A DNA stretch of 13,577 nucleotides from JASFUX01 sp050050115 (GTDB lineage: Bacteria > Pseudomonadota > Alphaproteobacteria > Caulobacterales > Maricaulaceae). Location: contig JASFUX010000074.1 of the NCBI GenBank assembly GCA_050050115.1, positions 1-13,577 on the forward strand, read 5' to 3'. The position numbers were made by a program, and so were the translations under genes. Numbering within the stretch: position 1 is the stretch's first letter; every line of letters begins with the position of its first letter. This document shows positions 6,683-13,577 of the stretch, one piece after another. Under the pieces are notes generated by a model. It was given only the letters and a program-made list of their open reading frames with translations, was not told the origin of the DNA and did no database searches.

Positions 6683-8337
6683 GGCTGGGCTCCTCCAGGG
6701 CTGCGCCGCCAAGCGAAGTAGCGCGTAAGAACGTCGAAGTGCGCTGGATCGGGCAGGGCGCCGGCGCTCGGCGTTCCGCGGAAGATCATCGCCTGCGGAT
6801 TGCCGGCCGCGTATCGGGGCCATTCGGGCAGGCCGCCGCCGTTCGGATCGCCGGTCTTGGCGAAGTTCGTCCAGTAGGTGGCCATCGCGGCGGCCATGGC
6901 CCGGTCCTCTTCGCGCCACGGCATGGTCGGCTGTAGATCGAGGTGATCGAAAACGTAGGCCAGCTCGGCCGCGTGCGGCGCGCCCTGCACGCTCGCAAGC
7001 CGGTTGCCCTCGGGATAAGGCGGCTTCTGATCGAAGTAGTAGAGATAGACGTCGCCCTCGCCGGTCTGCGACTGAAGCTCCGCCCAGGTCACCGTGTGCC
7101 AGCCGAACATCACGTCAGTCGCCAGATCGCGCGAGGCTTGGGTCGCGTCGGTCTCCGAAGCGGCGGAGAACGTTTCGAGGATCTCGTCCGCAAACGGACC
7201 GTAGCGATCGCGTACGCCGGCTTCGTGCGCTTCAGTCCCTACCGGACCGCCGAAGAGCGCGCCTTCATCGGAGTTGAAGCCGATCAGAACGTCGACGTCG
7301 TTGTAGGCGCCGGCTTCATAGAGGCGATGCTGGTCGTCGGGGATCACGTAACCGTCCATGACTGGCCAGCTGACACCCTGCACGCCGCGCGCGGCGGTCT
7401 GCACTGCGGCTGCGGTGGCGGCGCGCATGTCGGCAAGCCCGCTCGCCTCAAGCGCCGCCTGAAGTTCAAGCCCCGCTGCTTCAGCCTGATCGAGACGCTG
7501 GACGTTCTCGCCCGGCAGCGGCGGGGAATGCGTCGCGCCGAACGAGCCGCCGCTTTCGGAGATCGCGCCGCGGAACAGGCCTTCGGCCAGAGGCGAAGCG
7601 GCCAGCATCGACACCGAGATGCCGCCAGCGGACTCGCCGAAGATGGTCACCTTGTCCGGGTCGCCGCCAAAGGCCTCGACGTTGTCCTGCACCCACTCCA
7701 AGCCGGCGATCTGATCGAGCAAACCGTAGTTGCCCGAGACCTCAGCGGACGACTCCGCGCTCAGCTCGGGGTGGGCGAGATAGCCCATCGGCCCGACGCG
7801 GTACGCGATCGAGACGACCACCACGCCGCGCTCGGCCAGCCGTTCACCGGAGTACATCGACGTCGACGTCGCGCCCGCGGAGAAGCCCCCGCCATAGATC
7901 CAGACCATCACCGGGAGCCCGGCGGACGATGTTTCGGCCGGCGTCCAGACGTTGAGATAGAGGCAGTCTTCGCTCGACTGGTTCTCCGCCACGCCGCCAG
8001 CGGCGGGTCCCGAAGCCTGATAGCAGGCCGGCGCGAAAGCGTCGGCCGCGCGCACGCCTTCCCAGGCAGCGACGGGCGAAGGCGCCGCCCAGCGCAAATC
8101 GCCGACGGGCGCCGCGGCGAACGGCACGCCGCGGAACACCGCCAGGCCGTCTTCGTGCGTTCCCGCAACGGCGCCGGCGCGTGTCTGCACGACCGGCGCA
8201 GACTCCGCGATCGTGAGCGGCGTCGGCGCCGTGCCGGCGGCGCAAGCGGTCAGGGCCGATGCAGCAAGCGCCGCCGCGGCGGAACGCATGTGAAAACGTC
8301 GACTATTGAAGACCATTCGCTGCGCGTTGCGCATCAT
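6679..8337 (-). CDS. Lipoprotein type-B carboxylesterase (PnbA/COG2272 family)
   Basis: A 552-residue serine ester hydrolase of the acetylcholinesterase/carboxylesterase family, predicted to be membrane-anchored outside the cytoplasm. The N-terminus is long and basic, then hydrophobic, ending in lipobox LTAC with Cys32. The family features are in order: FRGVPFAAAPVGDLRW (68-83), SEDCLYLNVW (122-131), oxyanion hole GGG (149-151), GESAGG with nucleophile Ser236, catalytic Glu358 in NSDEG, and catalytic His455 in GAPHAAE. Cys105 and Cys125 match the conserved disulfide of the family. The triad is therefore complete and the enzyme should be active. Its length is normal for the family. Two ATGs, 8337 and 8334, lie downstream of a strong Shine-Dalgarno; longer upstream starts lack support. 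It is probably the first gene of an operon with the TAXI protein (ATGA overlap) and the SnoaL-like lipoprotein. The substrate is unknown. Confidence 0.9.
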   Translation of the reverse strand: MMRNAQRMVFNSRRFHMRSAAAALAASALTACAAGTAPTPLTIAESAPVVQTRAGAVAGTHEDGLAVFRGVPFAAAPVGDLRWAAPSPVAAWEGVRAADAFAPACYQASGPAAGGVAENQSSEDCLYLNVWTPAETSSAGLPVMVWIYGGGFSAGATSTSMYSGERLAERGVVVVSIAYRVGPMGYLAHPELSAESSAEVSGNYGLLDQIAGLEWVQDNVEAFGGDPDKVTIFGESAGGISVSMLAASPLAEGLFRGAISESGGSFGATHSPPLPGENVQRLDQAEAAGLELQAALEASGLADMRAATAAAVQTAARGVQGVSWPVMDGYVIPDDQHRLYEAGAYNDVDVLIGFNSDEGALFGGPVGTEAHEAGVRDRYGPFADEILETFSAASETDATQASRDLATDVMFGWHTVTWAELQSQTGEGDVYLYYFDQKPPYPEGNRLASVQGAPHAAELAYVFDHLDLQPTMPWREEDRAMAAAMATYWTNFAKTGDPNGGGLPEWPRYAAGNPQAMIFRGTPSAGALPDPAHFDVLTRYFAWRRSPGGAQP

Positions 8338-8342
8338 ATCCG

Positions 8343-8349
8343 CCTCCCC
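8343..8349 (-). promoter_or_regulatory. Shine-Dalgarno deciding the carboxylesterase start
   Basis: On the minus strand GGGGAGG lies 5 nt before ATG 8337 and 8 nt before ATG 8334. The second spacing is closer to optimal, so the protein could begin one residue later than given. Confidence 0.65.
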
Positions 8350-8428
8350 ACCTTTGTTGCGCCGAACGCTATCTATCGGCTGTAGGGCGGTCAACGCGGA
8401 TCGACGGGAAAGACGCGTCGCAAGAAAA

Positions 8429-8504
8429 TGGTGAGCCGGCCGGGTCTCGAACCCGGGACCTACTGATTAAAAGTCAGTTGCTCTACCAACTGAGCTACCG
8501 GCTC
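8429..8504 (-). tRNA. tRNA-Lys (anticodon UUU)
   Basis: A 76-nt cloverleaf with encoded CCA. The acceptor stem GAGCCGG (8504-8498) pairs with CCGGCTC (8439-8433), followed by discriminator A and CCA (8431-8429). The D arm contains AGCTCAGTTGGTAGAGC. The anticodon arm ACTGA/TCAGT encloses loop CTTTTAA, giving anticodon TTT at 8471-8469. The T arm contains GGTTCGAGACC. It is divergent from the HupK-like gene and lies upstream of the carboxylesterase on the same strand, about 90 nt away. tRNA genes are common integration sites, but I see no integrase or direct repeat of its 3' end here. Confidence 0.97.
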
Positions 8505-8646
8505 GCCGAAAGGCGGCGCAAGCTAGAGGAATTCCCCGGAGAACGGAACCGCCGCGCCGAACTGTCCTCGCTAAATTCGACGGAAAGCCCGGATTGCCGC
8601 CTCGCGCCGTCATCCTGAGAGGCGTCGATGGTCGCCCGCCGCGTGT

Positions 8647-8689
8647 CATCAACCGAGAACGCTCGACTTCGCAGGTCGAGACGTTGATG
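8647..8689. repeat. Nested inverted repeat upstream of the HupK-like gene
   Basis: Outer arms CATCAAC (8647-8653) and GTTGATG (8683-8689) are perfect. Inner arms CTCGAC (8662-8667) and GTCGAG (8675-8680) are perfect around a 7-nt loop. The intergenic stretch 8505-8724 otherwise shows no gene. The structure could be a REP-like element, a leader hairpin or a protein-binding site. I cannot see a second copy in the window. Confidence 0.45.
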
Positions 8690-8724
8690 GTGGGCGTCAG
8701 CGAAGCCTGCATGGAGCCCGCCGC

Positions 8725-9849
8725 TTGAATGATCTTGCCGACATCGGCGGCCCGTTGGGGCCGGCTGCGCCGCGGGCTCAGGCGCGGCGGCTCGACGGCG
8801 GCTATGAGGTGCGGATATCTCGACGCGGCGATGCGTTGAGCGCCACGGTGGTTTCCCATCGCGCGCCGGGCGCGTTGCGCGTGGCCGAAGGACGCGCGGC
8901 GCCCGAAGCGGCGGGGCTGGCGGGCCTCCTCTTTCCGATCAACGCGACTGCGCAAACCGCTGCGGCGCTGTCGGCGGCCGAGGGGGCGCTCAAGGTCGCC
9001 CTGACGCCGGCGCAGGTCGCCGCACGTCGGCTGCTGGTCGGCTTCGAGACCGCCAGCGCCTGTGCATGGCGGATGGGACTCGCTTGGTCGCAGCTCACAG
9101 GCGGCCTCGCGCACGCCGAGATCGTGCGCGAGGCGCGTGACGCGGCTGCCGCCGCCGTTGGCGCCATTTACGAGAACGGCGATTGGGCGCGGATCGGCGG
9201 CGGCGCGATCCGGCCGCGGCCGGCCGAGCTGCTCGAGCAGACCAATGCGATGCGCCACGCATTGAGGCTGCTTGCGCCGATGTTCGACGACATCGCACCC
9301 GACGCGCCGGCGATCGGCGACATCGAGGCGCGGACCTGGCCGCTGCTTGATGAGACGGGCATCGAGCGCGCGGCGACCGCTTTGAGCGAGGACGCCGGCT
9401 TTGCGGCGCGCCCGCACCTCTCCGGCCGAGCGGTCGAGGAGAGCCCGCGGGCGATCCTGGGACGGAGCGAGATTACCGAAGGGCTCGCGACTTGGTTCCG
9501 CGCACAGGCTGAGTTCGCCGCCGGTCTGCCTGATCGTCTCGAGCGCGCGTTGCGCGACGTGCGCGAATCCGATCCGGCGAGCGTCAACCTGAAGGGCTCG
9601 GGCAAGGGCTGGGGCATCGCCGTGACCGCGCGCGGGCGGATCATCCACTGGATGTCGATCGAGCGGGGCAAGGTGCGGGCTTGGCGGGCGATCGAGCCGA
9701 CAGACTGGAACTTCGCGCCCAAGGGCCCGGTCGCGCGCGCTGCGGAGCTGTTGTCGCCGGATGCCGATCTCGCCGACGCGGGTCGCTGGATCGTCGCCGC
9801 GTTCGACCCGAGCGCGCCCTGCCGCGTCATCGTCGACGAGGGCGCCTAA
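8725..9849 (+). CDS. HupK-like protein, degenerate NiFe-hydrogenase large-subunit homologue (orphan)
   Basis: A 374-residue cytoplasmic protein. Several blocks match the NiFe-hydrogenase large-subunit/HupK fold. An L1-like segment (about 68-90, LLFPINATAQ then AAEGALKVAL) is followed by a helix with FETASACAWRMGLAW (107-121). The C-terminal part has ARGRIIHWMSIERGKV (302-317), PTDWNFAPKG (325-334) and FDPSAPC (360-366). In true large subunits the L1 block carries CxxC and the C-terminal block is DPCxxC. Here both L1 cysteines are absent (Pro71-Ile-Asn-Ala74) and the first C-terminal Cys is Ser363; only Cys366 remains, and there is no His-type C-terminal extension. A catalytic NiFe site is therefore not possible. 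HupK/HoxV proteins are assembly scaffolds for hydrogenase cofactors, but no hup/hyp genes are nearby. The start is TTG 8725, supported by GGAG at 8 nt; no upstream in-frame alternative was found. It converges on glmS with a 6-nt gap. Confidence 0.7.
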   Translation: MNDLADIGGPLGPAAPRAQARRLDGGYEVRISRRGDALSATVVSHRAPGALRVAEGRAAPEAAGLAGLLFPINATAQTAAALSAAEGALKVALTPAQVAARRLLVGFETASACAWRMGLAWSQLTGGLAHAEIVREARDAAAAAVGAIYENGDWARIGGGAIRPRPAELLEQTNAMRHALRLLAPMFDDIAPDAPAIGDIEARTWPLLDETGIERAATALSEDAGFAARPHLSGRAVEESPRAILGRSEITEGLATWFRAQAEFAAGLPDRLERALRDVRESDPASVNLKGSGKGWGIAVTARGRIIHWMSIERGKVRAWRAIEPTDWNFAPKGPVARAAELLSPDADLADAGRWIVAAFDPSAPCRVIVDEGA

Positions 9850-9855
9850 GAGCGG

Positions 9856-11679
<1,824 letters not shown>

Positions 11680-11752
11680 GAGCAACTGCTCCTCAAGTCG
11701 CGCCCCCTTCGCCGCTGGCTTCGTCTCCGCCCAAGACGATGTAGCCGGGCGG

Positions 11753-11773
11753 CGTTATGCAGAGCAAATAACG
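11753..11773. promoter_or_regulatory. Short inverted repeat in the glmS leader/promoter region
   Basis: CGTTAT (11753-11758) and ATAACG (11768-11773) are perfect inverted arms with a 9-nt spacer, in the locally AT-richer part of the 241-nt gap upstream of glmS. It could be an operator or part of the promoter. Six-bp arms are weak evidence. The rest of 11680-11920 shows no gene that I can support. Confidence 0.3.
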
Positions 11774-11920
11774 TACCGCTTCGAATTGTGACTGACAGAG
11801 GTTAACCGAGCGCGTGCGCGCCGAGATTCGCTCGGCGCCTGCTGCGGAGGCGGGAAGCTCGCGCATCGGGCGAAGGAAACGCTCGGCTGCGCAACCGGCG
11901 GTCCTGAAGGCCCCGAAGGT

Positions 11921-12718
11921 CTAAGTCAGGCAGAGGCTGCGCGGCGAGGGCGCACGCGCGAAGTCCACCAGTTCGACCACCTCGGCCCGGTCGGGAAACA
12001 TCTGAGCAATGTCGTCGAGCCGCTCGGCGAGCGCAGCGTCCCTGGCCGTCAGCAGACGACACGCTGCGCGCAGATCACGGATGATTGCGCGATCGTAGTC
12101 GCGCGCCTTGAGACCGGTGAGGTTGACCCCGCTCAGGGTCGCCGGCGCGCCATATGCCGACGCATAGGGAACGAGGTCGCCCGAGACCATCGCGCCGCCG
12201 CCGATGAAACTGTGGCGGCCGATGCGCACGCCGGGATGGATCGCGGCGAAGCCGCCGAGCACGACGTGATCGCCGACCGAGCAGGCCCCGCCGAGCGAGG
12301 CGTGATTAGCGAAGACGACGTGATCGCCCACCACGCTGTCGTGGCCGACGTGGGCGGCGACCATGAGCAGGCAGTCCGAGCCGATGCGCGTAGCGCCATT
12401 CGCGCTTTTCACGCCCGGATGCGCCGTCGCCTGCTCGCGCATCACGGTCCGGTCGCCGATGATGATCGCCGTCGGTGCATCACCGAAGCGCGGATCCTGC
12501 GGCGGTGCGCCAAGGCAGACGAAGGGATGAAGTACGCAATCCTCGCCCAGCTCGACACGGCCGACGACAGTGACGTGAGGGTGCAGCTTGGTGCGTGCGC
12601 CGATCTTGACCGGCCCTTCGATCCTGCAGAAGGCGCCGACGACGACGCCGTCGCCGAGCACGGCTTGAGGATCGACCAGAGCGGTCGGATGAATCTCGGC
12701 TGTCAGTTCGTCGGTCAT
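11921..12718 (-). CDS. LpxA-family acyl-ACP--UDP-N-acetylglucosamine O-acyltransferase, divergent, possibly a paralogue
   Basis: A 265-residue left-handed beta-helix acyltransferase. Hexapeptide repeats run from IHPTALVDPQAVLGDGVVVG (9-28) to about residue 180. An LpxA-type alpha-helical C-terminus follows, including VNLTGLKARDYDR (198-210). LpxA marks include APPQD (71-75), His126 in HVGHDS (the position of E. coli catalytic His125), and the GAPATLSGVNLTGLK stretch corresponding to the E. coli GNHATPFGVNIEGLK. LpxA transfers the first 3-hydroxyacyl chain to UDP-GlcNAc in lipid A synthesis. Here the usual TIHRGT motif reads TAHPGV, the usual AVHQF reads AIHPG, and HDC reads HDS. The gene is outside an lpxD-fabZ-lpxB cluster, which suggests a paralogue with altered acceptor or acyl choice. 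It lies 32 nt downstream of cysQ on the same strand. Start ATG 12718 lacks a strong Shine-Dalgarno. Confidence 0.8.
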   Translation of the reverse strand: MTDELTAEIHPTALVDPQAVLGDGVVVGAFCRIEGPVKIGARTKLHPHVTVVGRVELGEDCVLHPFVCLGAPPQDPRFGDAPTAIIIGDRTVMREQATAHPGVKSANGATRIGSDCLLMVAAHVGHDSVVGDHVVFANHASLGGACSVGDHVVLGGFAAIHPGVRIGRHSFIGGGAMVSGDLVPYASAYGAPATLSGVNLTGLKARDYDRAIIRDLRAACRLLTARDAALAERLDDIAQMFPDRAEVVELVDFARAPSPRSLCLT

Positions 12719-12750
12719 CAGCCCCCGTCGCGACCTTCCAACTCGCTCGG

Positions 12751-13577
12751 CTAGTCCGGCATACGAAACTCGGCGCGCCCAAGCGCGACGAAATAGGGAT
12801 TGGCGAAGTCCGCATCATCGCTCTGGTTGCGCTTGCCGTAGCGCAAAGGCGCGCCGTCGAGCGTCAACGTGCGTCCGCCGGCCGCCCGAAGCACTGCGTC
12901 TCCGGCCGCCGTGTCCCATTCCATCGTCCGTCCCAGACGCGGATAGATATCCGCCCGACCTTCCGCCACAAGACAGAACTTGAGCGAGGAACCGGCAGAG
13001 CTGCGCTCCGCGATCTGGTAGCGGGCGAGGAAATCTTCAGTTTCGGGCGTGTCGTGCGACCGGCTGGCCACCGCCGTCAAGCCGCCCGACGGGGCCTCGC
13101 GCACGGCGATCGGGCGGGCGGGGCTGATTCCGTCGGCGGCGTCTGCTTCGGCGGTCCACGCCTTGCCCGGCGCGGCGGCCCAGAGCTGCTTCAGCGCCGG
13201 CGCGAAAACCACGCCGGCGATCGGCGCGCCGTCGCGCACGAGGCCGATGTTGACGGTGAATTCGCCCCGGCTTTGCGCGCCCTTGATAAACTCCTTGGTT
13301 CCGTCGAGCGGATCGACGAGGAAGAACTCCCCGGCCGTGTCGGGAACACGTCCGGCCGACACTTCTTCCTCGGCGACGACGGGAACGTCCGGTGCGATCG
13401 CGCGCAGCCCCCGCAGGATCACGGCCTCCGCGGCTCTGTCTGCGGCGGTCACGGGCGAGCCGTCGTCCTTGCCTTCCACGCCGATCTCGCCGCTTTCATA
13501 GCAGCGCATCACCTCGCGGCCGGCTTCGAACGCGATGCCGATCAGCATCTCGACGAAGGCCTCGTCGATCGCTTCAG
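12751..13577 (-). CDS. cysQ: 3'(2'),5'-bisphosphate nucleotidase CysQ, 5' end probably beyond window
   Basis: An inositol-monophosphatase-superfamily enzyme that removes the 3' phosphate from PAP/PAPS-type nucleotides, relieving their toxicity in sulfate assimilation. Numbered from ATG 13548 (265 residues), it shows DGSPVTAADRAAE (29-41), AEEE (59-62), the metal-binding DPLDGTKEFI (79-88), RGEFTVNIGL (94-103), SAGSSLKFCLVAEG (184-197) and WDTAAGDAV (211-219). The GSSLKFCLVAEG and WDTAAG blocks favour CysQ over SuhB-type inositol phosphatases. The reading frame stays open to the window edge, and the ATG at 13548 would begin about three residues late compared with E. coli CysQ. The true start is therefore probably slightly upstream or outside. 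The LpxA-like gene follows after 32 nt and may be cotranscribed. Confidence 0.92.
   Translation of the reverse strand, partial: EAIDEAFVEMLIGIAFEAGREVMRCYESGEIGVEGKDDGSPVTAADRAAEAVILRGLRAIAPDVPVVAEEEVSAGRVPDTAGEFFLVDPLDGTKEFIKGAQSRGEFTVNIGLVRDGAPIAGVVFAPALKQLWAAAPGKAWTAEADAADGISPARPIAVREAPSGGLTAVASRSHDTPETEDFLARYQIAERSSAGSSLKFCLVAEGRADIYPRLGRTMEWDTAAGDAVLRAAGGRTLTLDGAPLRYGKRNQSDDADFANPYFVALGRAEFRMPD

Noticed and set aside
6683..6919. N-terminal extension of the TAXI gene to 6919
   Set aside because: The 79 extra residues are Arg-rich shadow of the carboxylesterase. The proper signal peptide and GGAGGAG site are at ATG 6682.
8290..8310. Twin-arginine (Tat) signal in the carboxylesterase (SRRFHM)
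   Set aside because: The residues after RR do not fit the SRRxFLK pattern, and a lipobox LTAC follows. Sec-dependent lipoprotein export explains it better.
6943..8385. 480-codon plus-strand ORF across the carboxylesterase
   Set aside because: Antisense shadow of a gene with a complete catalytic triad. GC-rich codon bias opens long antisense frames, and no domain is recognisable.
8429..8504. tRNA-Lys as an integration site (att) for a mobile element
   Set aside because: No integrase, no direct repeat of the tRNA 3' end and no composition change seen in the window.
8467..9648. Long minus-strand ORF (393 codons) antisense to the HupK-like gene
   Set aside because: Its C-terminal end is the antisense reading of the tRNA (a typical SVGRATDF-like artefact). 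It overlaps a better supported gene, has Arg/Pro/Ala-rich shadow composition, and has no motif.
11680..11920. GlmS ribozyme/riboswitch upstream of glmS
   Set aside because: The glmS ribozyme is known from Gram-positive bacteria, and I see no matching core in this stretch. Only a weak 6-bp inverted repeat was noted.

Overview
The window is GC-rich, densely coded DNA from a Gram-negative bacterium. The lipid-A type acyltransferase, the many lipoprotein signal peptides, the strong GC third-position bias and the HupK-like protein all point to an alphaproteobacterium. My best guess is the Caulobacterales/Maricaulales/Parvularculales side (Hyphomonadaceae-like), but no 16S or other marker gene is present to prove it. 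I recognise no IS element, phage gene, CRISPR array or plasmid function.

Left end (1-2330, minus strand): a two-gene exopolysaccharide synthase unit. A membrane-fusion (HlyD-like) protein is followed after 12 nt by a processive cellulose-synthase-like GT2 glycosyltransferase that runs off the left edge. The layout resembles the bgsBA mixed-linkage beta-glucan locus of Sinorhizobium more than a bcs cellulose locus.

Middle (2617-8337): five consecutive genes for exported proteins, arranged as two converging units. On the plus strand are two tandem paralogous lipoprotein alpha/beta-hydrolases related to PHB depolymerase and feruloyl esterase. On the minus strand is an apparent operon of a lipoprotein type-B carboxylesterase, a TAXI-type TRAP solute-binding protein (ATGA overlap with the esterase) and a lipoprotein with a SnoaL/NTF2-like fold. 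A strong bidirectional hairpin terminator separates the two units. Together they look like an envelope-located module for cleaving esters outside the cytoplasm and capturing or sensing the released product. The substrate cannot be read from the sequence, and no TRAP membrane subunits are present.

Right half (8429-13577): mostly chromosomal housekeeping. It holds tRNA-Lys(UUU) on the minus strand, a plus-strand orphan HupK-like (NiFe-hydrogenase large-subunit-like) protein that has lost three of the four metal-ligand positions, then on the minus strand glmS, an LpxA-family acyltransferase and a CysQ-type bisphosphate nucleotidase. glmS and the LpxA-like enzyme both concern amino-sugar nucleotides and lipid A. 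The LpxA-like gene is outside the usual lpxD-fabZ-lpxA-lpxB cluster and has divergent substrate-site motifs.

Most worth a second look: the degenerate orphan HupK-like protein, the tandem eight-cysteine lipoprotein esterases, the cysteine-rich TAXI protein coupled to a lipoprotein esterase, and the bgsBA-like pair.
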